35,764 nucleotides of DNA from Lutimaribacter saemankumensis (GTDB taxonomy: Bacteria; Pseudomonadota; Alphaproteobacteria; Rhodobacterales; Rhodobacteraceae): contig NZ_FNEB01000014.1 of assembly GCF_900100005.1 (NCBI RefSeq), positions 1-35,764 of the forward strand, written 5' to 3'. Every line of letters starts with the position of its first letter. Position 1 is the stretch's first letter. Of the stretch, positions 17,201 to 25,119 are shown one piece after another. A program made the translations under genes and the position numbers. The notes under the pieces were generated by a model that was not told the origin of the DNA, did not search any database, and saw only the letters and a list, made by a program, of their open reading frames with translations.

Positions 17201-17794
17201 CCGCTTGACGACTACCTGCCCGCGCTCAAGCGCAAGAACGTTCTCACGCTCGAAGAGCTTCAGAAAAAGGCCGAACGCGAAGGCGCGGCAATCGCCAAGG
17301 TCGGTGTTCTGGTGTCGGGCCTGCAGGAACGCAAATCGGGCAGGGGCACGCGGTTTTTCCGCATGAACATCTCGGACCCGACCGGCCAGGTCGCGGGCAT
17401 GGTGATGTTCTGCGACGATTTCGAAGCGACCCGCCAGGTGTTCGAGCAGACCAACCAGGTGGTGATGACGCTCGAGGCGCGGTTCAACGAAGGGCAGTTC
17501 GATCCGATGGGCCGATCCGTCGCGCCCATGGACGGGATCGTGGCTGATGCCGGCGCGGCAGGTCTGCGTATATTCGTGGATGACCCCGCCGCCATCGTGC
17601 AAGTCGACAACGTGCTTTCTCGGGCGGCCGAAACCGTGCGTGGCGTGGGCAGGGGACCGATCCATTTCTGCCTGCTGAACCCGGACCTGCCCGGCGAGGT
17701 CGAGATCGACACCGGCGTCGAATACCCGGTCAATCCGCAGATCAAGGGTGCGATCAGGTCGCTTGCCGGGGTGCTCGAAGTGCAGGAAGTCTAG
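14288..17794 (+). CDS. dnaE: DNA polymerase III subunit alpha
   Basis: A 1168-residue replicative polymerase, the usual length for DnaE1. An N-terminal PHP domain (FIHLRVHTEYSLLEGAV) is followed by GPGRGSGAGSLVAYA. The palm motif PDFDIDF (residues 402-408, catalytic Asp403 and Asp405) and KFDFLGLKTL (Asp559) complete the active-site triad. Next come the fingers (RPGPMENIPTY, QEQVMQIAQEMAGYSLGGAD), the tandem HhH/beta-binding region (QVSLFG resembles a clamp-binding motif) and a C-terminal OB-fold/tau-binding tail. It is chromosomal replication machinery, intact and ordinary. It is transcribed divergently from xdhA, and no strong ribosome site is seen before ATG 14288. Confidence 0.97.
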   Translation: MSTSPRFIHLRVHTEYSLLEGAVRLKKLPGLCEDMQMPAVAVTDTNSMFCALEFSVTASGAGIQPIVGCQVDLTYDEPQPGQRPKPPAGVVLLAQNETGYENLMRLSTCLYVGKGGEDPQVSLEQLAEFSDGLICLSGGPNGPVGMLLQEGARDRAEVLMQRLAAIYPDRLYVELQRHPEEGGLPQAEQKTERGFVEMAYAMNLPLVATNDVYFPKPDMYEAHDALICIAEGAYVDQSEPRRRLTPQHYFKSQQEMVTLFADLPEAIDNTVEIARRCAYKAEKRDPILPKFADDEVEELRRQAKEGLEARLKVIPHAAPVEEYEKRLEFELGIIEGMGFPGYFLIVADFIKWAKEQGIPVGPGRGSGAGSLVAYALTITDLDPLRYSLLFERFLNPERVSMPDFDIDFCMDRREEVIRYVQEKYGRDKVGQIITFGALLSKAAVRDIGRVLQMPYGQVDRLSKLIPVEGVKPVSIAEALKQEERLRQEARNEEVVDRLLNYGMQVEGLLRNASTHAAGVVIGDRPLDRLVPLYQDPRSDMPATQFNMKWVEQAGLVKFDFLGLKTLTVVQNAVDLIRRGGRHLHIAADGTQLYDPPEEAVDDIGAIPLDDEATYKLYASAKTVAVFQVESSGMMDALRRMKPTCIEDIVALVALYRPGPMENIPTYCEVKNGLKERASIHPLIDHILEETQGIIVYQEQVMQIAQEMAGYSLGGADLLRRAMGKKIKEAMDAERPKFEAGAAANGVEKKKATEVFDLLEKFANYGFNKSHAAAYAVVSYQTAWLKANHPVEFMAGVMNCDIHLTDKLAIYAEEVRRGLDIEIVPPCVNRSLETFDVQDGRLVYALGALKNVGLEAMRLITAARGDKPFATLFDFARRVDLKRIGKRPLEMLARSGAFDQLDPNRRRVFDSLDALVGYSAAIHEQKSSSQVSLFGEAGDDLPEPRLSPAEDWLPVDRLAEEHKAIGFYLSGHPLDDYLPALKRKNVLTLEELQKKAEREGAAIAKVGVLVSGLQERKSGRGTRFFRMNISDPTGQVAGMVMFCDDFEATRQVFEQTNQVVMTLEARFNEGQFDPMGRSVAPMDGIVADAGAAGLRIFVDDPAAIVQVDNVLSRAAETVRGVGRGPIHFCLLNPDLPGEVEIDTGVEYPVNPQIKGAIRSLAGVLEVQEV

Positions 17795-17884
17795 GCCTGT
17801 TTCGGCTGGCCGGATAAGGGTCGCTGGACGCGAACCGCCTGTCTGCGCTATCAACCCGGACAACGAGACGGGGAGAAATTCGAT

Positions 17885-18901
17885 TTGAAGCCGACCATCG
17901 TCCTCTGTGCGGCGGTGCTTGCCCTGGCAGGCTGCGCCAATCCGTTCGACCGCGTCGCGCGCCTGTCCGAGGTCGAACTGGCCGAGGCGCCCGCGACGGT
18001 CGAAATGGCGGAACCGGCCTCCGAGGCCGAGGCGGAAACACAGGGCGGTCTGTTCGCGCGGCTGTTGCGGCCCCGGACGACCGCACCCCGGCCGACGCCC
18101 GATGACGTTTCGGGGTCCGAGACCGAAGCCGATACTGCCGATCCCGCCAAAGAGGCCACGCCGCGCCGCAGCGGCCTGCTGGCTTTTCTCCGTCCCGCCG
18201 ACGCCGCCGAGGAGCGGAAAGGCGAACCGTCCCCCGAAACAGGGCTGTCAGAGACCGCCGCGACCGAAACGGCCACAGACGGCACGCCATCGGAAACCGC
18301 AGCGCAGCCCGTGCAGCGCCGGGGGCTGTTCGGGCTGTTCGCCAATGCCGGGCGCGATGATGCGGACGAAGGTGTCGAGGTCGCCTCGCTCGATCCCAAT
18401 GCCCCGGATGGCCGCCTCGCGACCCCGGGGGTGCAGTTGCCATACGGTATTGTCGCGCGAGCCTGCGACATCCCCCGCCGCCAGATGGGCCGTGAGGTGG
18501 CGAAATACCCCGAAAGCCACCCTGTATATCGCCTCTTCGACAGCGATCCGGGCAACACGGCCCCGCATACGTTCTTTCTGACCGGTTTTCCCGATGGCTG
18601 TGCGCGCCAGTTCACCGGCGCGCTGGCGTTGTTCGGCAGCCCGGCGATGCATGAACAGCTGCGTTATGGTGCGCCAGCCAAGTCACTGCCTTACAGCGAC
18701 ACCGACAAGGCCTATGAAAAGATCAAGCGCACAGTCTGCGGGGTTGGCAGAAACAAACCCTGCGGGTCGCGTGTGTCGCGGCTGGAACGGGACACCGCGT
18801 TCATCTCGGTCTACGAGCATTTCGGAGACAGCCCACGCTGGGCCACCATCCTGGTCCATGATGGCCGGGTCGTAGCACGGGACGTGAAATCAGGCGGTTA
18901 G
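17885..18901 (+). CDS. Conserved lipoprotein with repeated GLF(A/G)xL motif, unknown function
   Basis: A 338-residue predicted lipoprotein: a hydrophobic N-terminus, then lipobox LAGC with Cys17. Residues 20-165 are low-complexity Glu/Ala/Thr/Pro-rich and contain three spaced copies of a short hydrophobic-basic motif: GGLFARLLRPR (54-64), SGLLAFLRPAD (96-106) and RGLFGLFANAG (147-157). The C-terminal domain (about 180-338) is well folded in appearance and has four cysteines (194, 239, 285, 293) that could make two disulfides. The start is TTG 17885, chosen because the signal sequence begins there and GGGGAG lies upstream; there is no nearby ATG. I recall similar proteins of unknown function only in Rhodobacteraceae. 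It follows dnaE by 90 bases. Confidence 0.8.
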   Translation: MKPTIVLCAAVLALAGCANPFDRVARLSEVELAEAPATVEMAEPASEAEAETQGGLFARLLRPRTTAPRPTPDDVSGSETEADTADPAKEATPRRSGLLAFLRPADAAEERKGEPSPETGLSETAATETATDGTPSETAAQPVQRRGLFGLFANAGRDDADEGVEVASLDPNAPDGRLATPGVQLPYGIVARACDIPRRQMGREVAKYPESHPVYRLFDSDPGNTAPHTFFLTGFPDGCARQFTGALALFGSPAMHEQLRYGAPAKSLPYSDTDKAYEKIKRTVCGVGRNKPCGSRVSRLERDTAFISVYEHFGDSPRWATILVHDGRVVARDVKSGG

Positions 18902-18915
18902 AGTCAGACGCGCCA

Positions 18916-19110
18916 TCAGTAATGCGGCGGGCGCTCGTCGCCCAGCACGATGCCACCGGTGCCTTCGGCCTCGCGGGCGGCTTCACGCTCCATCAACATG
19001 GCGACGCGACGGGTCAGGCGGTCGATCTCGGCCTGCTGGCTTGCAACCGTGTCCGACAGGTCGTCGACTGTGCGGATCAGGTGGGCGAGCTTCTCTTCCA
19101 GATGTTCCAT
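18916..19110 (-). CDS. slyX: SlyX-family protein
   Basis: A 64-residue protein. Residues 1-45 form a predicted coiled coil (EEKLAHLIRTVDDLSDTVAS, then QQAEIDRLTRRVAMLMER). It ends in GDERPPHY, the typical SlyX tail. Function is unknown; SlyX was named from proximity to slyD in enterobacteria. I used ATG 19110 with GGAGA about 6 bases upstream; the longer in-frame extension runs into the divergent crotonase. It converges on the lipoprotein gene with 14 bases between stops. Confidence 0.88.
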   Translation of the reverse strand: MEHLEEKLAHLIRTVDDLSDTVASQQAEIDRLTRRVAMLMEREAAREAEGTGGIVLGDERPPHY

Positions 19111-19201
19111 AATGGTCTCCGTCTGCGGTGCGGAACGGGACGTTACCATGGCGGTGCCGCGCGGGGAATGGCAGAGTGTCTGCAAAAATGAGGAGGGGAT
19201 C

Positions 19202-20005
19202 ATGACGGTGACAATGGAACGTCTGGACCGGGTGCTGGTGGTCAGTATCGACCGGCCCGCACAGCGCAATGCGGTCGATCCCGACACGGCCCGCGCACTC
19301 TATCGCGCCTTTCTCGATTTCGAGGCGGATGACGGTCTGGACGTGGCCATCCTGACCGGCACCGGAGGCGCGTTCTGCGCCGGTTTCGACCTGAAGACTG
19401 CCGCCGACGGGCGTGCGGATGAATGGCTGCAAGGTCTTGATATTCCTAATGATTGGAGCGATCCCGCCGGTCAGCCGATGCCGGGGCCGATGGGGCCGTC
19501 GCGGCTGATGCTGTCCAAGCCCGTCATCGCCGCGATCGAAGGGCACGCGGTGGCGGGTGGGTTGGAATTGGCGGCTTGGTGCGACATGCGGGTGGCGTCG
19601 AGCAGCGCGGTTTTCGGCGTGTTCTGCCGGCGCTGGGGGGTGCCGCTGATCGATGGCGGCACGGTGCGGCTGCCGCGTATCCTGGGGCAGGGGCGGGCCA
19701 ATGACCTGATCCTGACGGGCCGGCCCGTCGGCGCGTCCGAGGCGCAGGCGATGGGGCTGGCCGACCGGGTGACGGAGCCGGGTAAAGCCTTGGAAAACGC
19801 CATTATTCTGGCGCGCAGCCTGACGCGGTTCCCGCAAGCCTGCATGCGCGCGGACCATCTTTCGGCGCGCATGCCGGGGGCGGAACTGGCCGAGGCGTTG
19901 CGGCGCGAATGGCGGTCTGCCGCTGCCTTCAAATCCGAAGGGCAGGCGGGGGCGGCGCGGTTTTCGCAGGGGCGCGGACGCGGTGGGGACTTCGACGAAA
20001 TCTGA
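19202..20005 (+). CDS. Crotonase / enoyl-CoA hydratase-isomerase family protein
   Basis: A 267-residue crotonase. Oxyanion-hole segments are GGAFCAGFDLK (55-65) and GHAVAGGLELAAWCD (114-128). Glu122 is in the place of the first catalytic glutamate (Glu144 of rat hydratase). Where the second glutamate (Glu164) is expected the sequence reads FGVFCRRWGVPLIDGGT, placing Cys142 there. That argues against a standard hydratase and for an isomerase or other crotonase activity. This FCRRWGVPLIDGGT variant forms a recognisable subgroup often annotated simply as enoyl-CoA hydratase. AGGAGGGG lies directly before ATG 19202. It is divergent from slyX and stands alone. Confidence 0.88.
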   Translation: MTVTMERLDRVLVVSIDRPAQRNAVDPDTARALYRAFLDFEADDGLDVAILTGTGGAFCAGFDLKTAADGRADEWLQGLDIPNDWSDPAGQPMPGPMGPSRLMLSKPVIAAIEGHAVAGGLELAAWCDMRVASSSAVFGVFCRRWGVPLIDGGTVRLPRILGQGRANDLILTGRPVGASEAQAMGLADRVTEPGKALENAIILARSLTRFPQACMRADHLSARMPGAELAEALRREWRSAAAFKSEGQAGAARFSQGRGRGGDFDEI

Positions 20006-20020
20006 GCCGTGCGGCGCGTT

Positions 20021-20212
20021 AACCGCGCGATCCCGCCCGAAAAGCGCGCGGTTTGGGGTAAATTGATACCGCCATTCGCGCGGTTCCGACGGTAAACCGC
20101 GCGGTTTCCGGCAGGGCCAGCGCCCGGTCCGGCCGAAAGCGGTCCTGGTTTGGGGTGTCATGTTACCACTGCCGCGAAAACCGTGCGGTTTGGCCCCGAA
20201 ACCGCGCGGTCG
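20021..20212. repeat. Cluster of AAACCGCGCGGTTT-type palindromes upstream of hisS
   Basis: The 308-base gap 20006-20313 has no gene but holds about six copies or near-copies of a 14-bp palindrome. 20095-20108 is perfect, 20179-20192 differs by a central T, and 20200-20211 is nearly complete. Half or degenerate copies lie at 20021-20029, 20042-20055 and 20077-20086. Copies occur in both orientations with irregular spacing. This looks like a dispersed palindromic repeat or a multi-site operator; the core also recurs in the terminator stem after hisG. Confidence 0.7.
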
Positions 20213-20313
20213 TTAACCCGGTGACGGCATGCGCCGTTGCCGCCCGGATCGCTTGCCCTTTCAGGGGGGGTGCGCTAGACGCGGGCCGAGTTTCCGACGC
20301 AAGGACAACGCCC

Positions 20314-21873
20314 ATGGCGAAGCAGAAGAAAGCCCCCCGTCCCAAGGCCGAAACGCCGAAGGGATTCCGTGACTATTTCGGGCACGAGGTAACCACCCGT
20401 GCCGAGATGCTGCGCACGATTGCCGGGGTCTATCATCGCTACGGGTTCGACGCCCTGGAATCGAGCGCGGTCGAGACGGTCGAGGCGCTGGGCAAGTTCC
20501 TGCCCGACGTGGATCGCCCGAACGAGGGCGTGTTCGCCTGGCAGGAGGACGAGGGCGATTGGCTGGCGCTGCGTTATGACCTGACCGCGCCGCTGGCACG
20601 CGTCTATGCACAGCACCGCAATGACCTGCCCACGCCCTACCGCCGCTATGCGATGGGACCGGTCTGGCGCAACGAAAAGCCGGGGCCGGGGCGGTATCGC
20701 CAGTTCTATCAATGCGATGCGGATACGGTTGGCAGCGGCTCGGTCGCCGCCGATGCGGAAATCTGCGCGATGCTGGCCGACACGCTGCAAGAGGTGGGCA
20801 TTCCGCGCGGCGATTACGTGGTGCGGGTGAACAACCGCAAGGTTCTGAACGGGGTGCTGGAGGCGATTGGGCTTAGCGATGACTTGCTATTGAATACACG
20901 TCCAATGACCGTAAATCAGGCAGCAGAAGCACTATATTCGGAGATGGTGCGTCGCAACATTGAAAGCATTTCAAAGCTAGATGTGCTGCGCCAAATCGAT
21001 AAGTTCGACAAAGTTGGCGAAGATGGCGTTATGCAACTTCTTACCGAAGGCCGCGAAGACGCATCAGGCGCATTTATTGAGGGCGTAGGGCTTACGGAGT
21101 CCTCGGCCGCAAGAGTAATAAAGTTCCTTACGGCAAAAGCAGAGACACCCGCGGAAACGTTAACCAACCTGCGCAGCGCGATTGGCGAAAGCGTCATTGG
21201 TGCCGAAGGTGTGGACGAGCTGGAACAGATCGCCGACCTCCTGGCGGCCCAGGGCTATGGCCCCGACCGGATCGTGATCGACCCGTCGGTGGTGCGTGGC
21301 CTCGGCTATTACACCGGGCCGGTGTTCGAGGCCGAGCTGACCTTTGAAATCTTCGACGAGAAGGGCCGCAAGCGGCAGTTCGGCTCGGTCGCGGGCGGTG
21401 GGCGCTATGACGATCTGGTCAAGCGCTTTACGGGGCAGGCGGTGCCGGCGACCGGCGTGTCCATCGGGGTCGACCGGCTGCTGGCGGCGCTGCGCGAGAA
21501 GGGCCGGATCGAGGCGCGCGAGGTCGGGCCGGTTGTCGTGACGGTGATGGATCGCGACCGGATGGCCGATTACCAGGCGATGGTCGGTGAGTTGCGGCAG
21601 GCTGGTATCCGCGCCGAAGTCTATCTCGGGAATCCCAAGAATTTCGGCAACCAGTTGAAATATGCCGACCGGCGGCATTCGCCCGTCGCGGTGATCGAGG
21701 GCGGCGACGAAAAGGCCAATGGCGTGGTGCAGATCAAGGATTTGATCCTGGGTGCGCAGATCGCCGAGACCGCGACGCTGGAGGAATGGAAGGACCGGCC
21801 CAGCCAGTTCGAGGTGCCGCGCGATCAGCTGGTCGCCAAGGTGCGTGAAATCCTGGACGCGCACGGGCTATGA
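20314..21873 (+). CDS. hisS: Histidyl-tRNA synthetase
   Basis: A 519-residue class II synthetase. Motif 2 is in [23 protein letters not shown]. The histidine-binding motif reads [14 protein letters not shown], and motif 3 contains [14 protein letters not shown] and [13 protein letters not shown]. The C-terminal anticodon domain follows ([19 protein letters not shown]). I chose ATG 20314 (AAGGAC 7 bases upstream); upstream in-frame codons pass through the palindrome cluster. The stop overlaps hisZ by ATGA, so hisS-hisZ-hisG form one operon linking tRNA charging and histidine synthesis. Codons about 187-289 use markedly AT-richer codons than the rest of the gene, although the frame is intact. 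Confidence 0.96.
   Translation: MAKQKKAPRPKAETPKGFRDYFGHEVTTRAEMLRTIAGVYHRYGFDALESSAVETVEALGKFLPDVDRPNEGVFAWQEDEGDWLALRYDLTAPLARVYAQHRNDLPTPYRRYAMGPVWRNEKPGPGRYRQFYQCDADTVGSGSVAADAEICAMLADTLQEVGIPRGDYVVRVNNRKVLNGVLEAIGLSDDLLLNTRPMTVNQAAEALYSEMVRRNIESISKLDVLRQIDKFDKVGEDGVMQLLTEGREDASGAFIEGVGLTESSAARVIKFLTAKAETPAETLTNLRSAIGESVIGAEGVDELEQIADLLAAQGYGPDRIVIDPSVVRGLGYYTGPVFEAELTFEIFDEKGRKRQFGSVAGGGRYDDLVKRFTGQAVPATGVSIGVDRLLAALREKGRIEAREVGPVVVTVMDRDRMADYQAMVGELRQAGIRAEVYLGNPKNFGNQLKYADRRHSPVAVIEGGDEKANGVVQIKDLILGAQIAETATLEEWKDRPSQFEVPRDQLVAKVREILDAHGL
20870..21175 (+). other. AT-rich, foreign-looking tract inside hisS
   Basis: About 300 bases inside hisS have near 50 percent GC (counted by eye: 151 of 300 for 20881-21180), against a visibly much higher level on both sides. 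Third positions switch to A/T: TTGCTATTGAATACACGT, GCAGCAGAAGCACTATAT and AGAGTAATAAAG. The tract covers the region between motif 2 and the histidine-binding motif. The edges are sharp, which fits gene conversion or recombination from a lower-GC donor. Confidence 0.7.
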
Positions 21874-22955
21874 CCCCGCTGGCATCCGAAACCCGCGAGG
21901 CGGCCCGCCTGCGCGAGATGTTCACGCAGGCCGGTGCGGTGCCGGTGGAATGTTCGATCCTGCAACCGGCGGACACGTTGCTGGACCTCTATGGCGAGGA
22001 TATCCGCGGGCGCGCCTATGTGACATCCGACGCGCTGCGCGGCGAGCAGATGCTGCGCCCGGATTTCACCGTGCCGGTGGTGCAGATGCACATGGAGCAC
22101 GGGGCCGAGCCTGCGCGCTATACCTATGCCGGGCCGGTCTTTCGCCGGCAGGAGGACGATGCCACGCGCGCCAGCGAATATGCGCAGGTGGGATACGAGG
22201 TTTTCGACGGCTCGAACCTGGCGGCGGCGGATGCCGAGGTGTTCGCGCTGATCGCCGAGGCGCTGGACGGCGCGCCGCTGCGCGCGGCGACGGGCGATAT
22301 CGGCATTCTGAAGGCCGCGGTCGGTGCGTTGAACACGACCGGACGGCGCAAGGCCGCGTTGATGCGCCATATCTGGCGGCCGCGCCGGTTTCGTGCGCTG
22401 ATCGACCGTTTTGCGGGCCGCACGCCGGTGCCGCCCGCGCGGGCCGCTTTGCTGGCGGCGGCGGACCCGTTCGCCGATTGCGCGCCGATGATCGGGCTGC
22501 GCACCCGGCGCGAGATCGCCGCGCGGATCAATGCGCTGCACGAGGATGCCGCCGCCCCGCCGATACCGGAAAACGAGGTGGCGCTGATCGACACGATCCT
22601 GTCGGTGCGCGAAACGCTGCCCTATGCGCTGGAGCGTTTGCGCGACATCGCGGTGGACATGCCGGTGATCGCGCCCGCGGTCGAGCAGCTTGCGGCGCGG
22701 ATGGCGGCGTTGCGGGCGCGGGGCGTGGATGTGGACGGCCTGGATTTCGAGGCGAGCTATGGCCGGACCAACATGGAATATTACGACGGGTTCGTGTTCG
22801 GCTTTTACGCCGAAACCCGGCCCGACCTGCCGCCCGTCGCGACCGGCGGGCGCTATGACGCGCTGACGCGGGTTCTGGGGCAGGGCGACGCCATCCCGGC
22901 GGTGGGGGGTGTGATCCGGCCCGGTCTGCTGCTCGAGCTTGGGAGGCAGGCATGA
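21870..22955 (+). CDS. hisZ: ATP phosphoribosyltransferase regulatory subunit
   Basis: A 361-residue HisRS-like protein without the anticodon domain. It keeps class II remnants: [41 protein letters not shown] and [12 protein letters not shown]. HisZ pairs with short-form HisG to make a hetero-octamer that carries out and feedback-regulates the first step of histidine synthesis (ATP + PRPP to phosphoribosyl-ATP). It overlaps both neighbours by four bases (ATGA), between hisS, its evolutionary relative, and hisG. Confidence 0.95.
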   Translation: MTPLASETREAARLREMFTQAGAVPVECSILQPADTLLDLYGEDIRGRAYVTSDALRGEQMLRPDFTVPVVQMHMEHGAEPARYTYAGPVFRRQEDDATRASEYAQVGYEVFDGSNLAAADAEVFALIAEALDGAPLRAATGDIGILKAAVGALNTTGRRKAALMRHIWRPRRFRALIDRFAGRTPVPPARAALLAAADPFADCAPMIGLRTRREIAARINALHEDAAAPPIPENEVALIDTILSVRETLPYALERLRDIAVDMPVIAPAVEQLAARMAALRARGVDVDGLDFEASYGRTNMEYYDGFVFGFYAETRPDLPPVATGGRYDALTRVLGQGDAIPAVGGVIRPGLLLELGRQA

Positions 22956-23647
22956 CGATCAAGCTGGGTGTGCCGTCCAAGGGGCGGCTGATGGAAAAGA
23001 CCTTCGACTGGTTCGGGACGCGCGGGATCGTGCTGTCCCGTTCCGGCTCGGACCGGGAATATGCCGGGGCGGTCGAAGGGATCGACGGGGTCGAGCTGGT
23101 GCTTTTGTCGGCGGGCGAGATCCCGCGCGAGCTGGCGGCGGGGCGGATTCATCTGGGCGTGACGGGCACCGACCTGGTGCGCGAAAAGCTGGGTGGCTGG
23201 GAGCAGAAGGTCGAAGAGCTGGCGGGGCTGGGGTTCGGCCATGCGGATCTGGTGATCGCGGTGCCGGCGGCCTGGGTGGATGTCGATACGCTGGACGATC
23301 TGGATGCGGCGGCGGCGGCGTTCCGGGCGGCGCACGGTTTCCGGCTGCGGATCGCCACCAAGTATCACCGGCTGGTGCGGGAATTCCTGCGCGATCACGG
23401 GGTGGCCGATTACCAGCTGGTCGACAGCCAGGGCGCGACCGAAGGCACGGTGAAGAACGAAACCGCCGAGGCGGTGGCCGATATCACTTCGACCGGGGAT
23501 ACGCTGCGGGCGAACCACCTGAAGGTTCTGTCCGACGGGCTGGTGCTGCAGAGCGAGGCCACGCTGTTCCGGGCGCGCGGCGCCGGGGTGACGGATGGCG
23601 AACGCGAGGTTCTGGCGGGGTTGTCCCGGCAGCTTGCGCTGGATTGA
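22952..23647 (+). CDS. hisG: ATP phosphoribosyltransferase catalytic subunit, short form
   Basis: A 231-residue short HisG lacking the C-terminal ACT-like regulatory domain of the long form (about 300 residues), consistent with the adjacent hisZ. Motifs: KLGVPSKGRLMEKT at the N-terminus, GVTGTDLVRE, and the PRPP-binding loop EGTVKNETAEAVADITSTGDT. ATG 22952 overlaps the hisZ stop. The gene is the last in the operon; the hairpin after it has its T-run on the other strand. Confidence 0.96.
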   Translation: MTIKLGVPSKGRLMEKTFDWFGTRGIVLSRSGSDREYAGAVEGIDGVELVLLSAGEIPRELAAGRIHLGVTGTDLVREKLGGWEQKVEELAGLGFGHADLVIAVPAAWVDVDTLDDLDAAAAAFRAAHGFRLRIATKYHRLVREFLRDHGVADYQLVDSQGATEGTVKNETAEAVADITSTGDTLRANHLKVLSDGLVLQSEATLFRARGAGVTDGEREVLAGLSRQLALD

Positions 23648-23651
23648 AAAA

Positions 23652-23679
23652 GGCCACCGCGCGGTGACGCGCGATGGCC
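23652..23679 (-). terminator. Terminator of the outer-membrane protein gene
   Basis: Stem GGCCA...TGGCC plus CGCGCG/CGCGCG with one mismatch (23657/23674) and a four-base loop. Read on the minus strand it is followed by a T-run (complement of the A-run 23647-23651), 28 bases after the stop of the minus-strand barrel gene. It may help end hisG transcripts too. Confidence 0.75.
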
Positions 23680-23706
23680 CGAGGTAAGCCGGGGCTGTTG
23701 CCGCGA

Positions 23707-24291
23707 TCAGAAGCGGAACGTGCCGCGCAGCTGAACCGTGGTGGCGTCGACATCGATGCCGGAGCTGTTGAAATCATCGAACTTGTGGTACAGGGCTTCG
23801 CCGCCGACCGAGAAGTTGTCGCTAACCATGTGCTCGTAGCCGACACCGACGAAGTAGCCGTTGTCGTTGCCCAGCGTATCCGTTTCAGCGCGGGCGAGAC
23901 CGGCCGACGCGTATGCGAGGCCATTGCCGATCTTGTAGCCGCCACGCAGTTTGAGGCGTGCCACGTTTTCCAGCGTGGTGGCGCCGCCGACGTCGATGCT
24001 GGCGAAGTCGTAGTCCAGACCGCCGCCGAGCACGTAGCTGCCGAAGTCGTAGTCGTAACCGGCGACAAGACCGCCGATCCCGCCGTCGCCGCTGACGCCG
24101 GCGTTGGTGTCTACATCGCCATAACCGATCTGTCCGCCGACATATCCACCGGTCCAGTCGACGCCCATCGGGACGGCCTGCTGCATCGGTTCGACGGCCG
24201 GCGCGGGTGCGGGTGCATCCATGTTGCCGGCAAAAGCGGGCGCTGCGGTGAGCGCGGTTGCGGTGGCGAGTGCTGTCATTGTGTTGCGCAT
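23707..24291 (-). CDS. Outer-membrane beta-barrel protein (OmpA/OmpW-like, 8 strands)
   Basis: A 194-residue protein. The signal peptide is MRNTMTALATATALTAAPAFA, and a short Pro/Ala-rich linker follows. Alternating-hydrophobicity strands from DWTGGYVGGQIGYGDV onward include GYDYDFGSYVLGGGLDYDFA and LKLRGGYKIGNGLAYASAG, and the chain ends LRGTFRF with the C-terminal Phe used for Bam-dependent insertion. This fits the outer-membrane protein beta-barrel domain family. I used ATG 24291 rather than an upstream ATG because the signal peptide begins there. It is monocistronic, with its own terminator. Confidence 0.88.
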   Translation of the reverse strand: MRNTMTALATATALTAAPAFAGNMDAPAPAPAVEPMQQAVPMGVDWTGGYVGGQIGYGDVDTNAGVSGDGGIGGLVAGYDYDFGSYVLGGGLDYDFASIDVGGATTLENVARLKLRGGYKIGNGLAYASAGLARAETDTLGNDNGYFVGVGYEHMVSDNFSVGGEALYHKFDDFNSSGIDVDATTVQLRGTFRF

Positions 24292-24570
24292 CGTTCCATC
24301 CTTTCGTTTTTCCTGGCTCCGGTCGCGGGTTTTGCGCACCGGGCGTTTCGCGGGTCAGGAATTCACTGCCCGTCTGCGTGACATATGTGATTTGCAGACG
24401 ATACAACCCTTGGTCCGGTAACGCGTATTCACGGGATCGCGATAAGCGAAGAAGCGCGCGTTTTCCGGCGTGCCGGGCGGTGTTTTCGGCGGTATTCCGC
24501 GCCTTTGTCCGTGGCTCGACCGTGTGCCTGTCATGTGGCAGGATCGTGCCGGTGAAAAAGGAGAAGCGCG

Positions 24571-25098
24571 ATGTTGCGTTGTTGGATGGCCGTGGGCCTG
24601 ATGCTGGCCGGTCCCGCGATGGCGGACCCGTTCCGCGTGACGGGCGTTGCCGCGGACGATTTCCTGAACGTGCGGGCCGGACCGTCGACCCGCTTTGAGG
24701 TGGTGGCGCAATTGCCGAACGGGTCCGGCGGGTTGAGCAAGGAGGTCTGCGCCCTGGTCAAGCCCGCGCCCGACGCCGCCAACCGCGCCGATCTGCCGGA
24801 ATGGTGCGCGATATCGCAGGGCGGCGCGATTCTGGGCTGGGTCAATGCGCGCTACCTGTCGCCGGATTCGGGCGCGCCCGCAGACCTGCCGTTGATGCGG
24901 GGCTTCAGGGGGGATGACGATCCGTGCCGCCTGGTCGGTGAAAGCGCGGCGACGGTGAATTACCTCGATCATACGCGCTGGCTGGTGGGGTGTCCTGCGG
25001 GCAGCGCGGGCCTTGCCGAGATCCTGGAAGAGTTCGGTGGCGACGAGGTCGACCGGATCGGCGGATATGTCCTGATTTCGGTGCCGGGGGCCGAATGA
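24571..25098 (+). CDS. Secreted SH3-domain protein
   Basis: A 175-residue protein. A signal peptide (about 1-18, ending GPAMA|DPF) precedes a bacterial SH3-type domain at about residues 20-95 (VAADDFLNVRAGPSTRFEVV ... GWVNARYL). A C-terminal part of about 80 residues with two cysteines (PCRLVGES...WLVGCPAGSAG) follows. SH3b domains usually bind peptidoglycan or target periplasmic proteins. GGAGAAG lies 6 bases before ATG. The same SH3 pattern (DDVLNVRSGPGT) is found in the island gene at 31828-32973. It converges on the DUF1489 gene with 21 bases between stops. Confidence 0.82.
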   Translation: MLRCWMAVGLMLAGPAMADPFRVTGVAADDFLNVRAGPSTRFEVVAQLPNGSGGLSKEVCALVKPAPDAANRADLPEWCAISQGGAILGWVNARYLSPDSGAPADLPLMRGFRGDDDPCRLVGESAATVNYLDHTRWLVGCPAGSAGLAEILEEFGGDEVDRIGGYVLISVPGAE

Positions 25099-25119
25099 TA
25101 CGCAGAAGCGCGACCGGGG

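Noticed and set aside
14696-17863. 1055-codon open frame antisense to dnaE
   Set aside because: It is His/Arg/Gln-rich with no family resemblance, and dnaE on the other strand is intact.
20021-20212. CRISPR array
   Set aside because: The repeats are short palindromes with irregular spacing and orientation, there are no uniform spacers, and no cas genes are nearby.
20155-20313. N-terminal extension of HisS through the palindrome cluster
   Set aside because: The residues look non-coding, and ATG 20314 has a ribosome site and the typical protein start.
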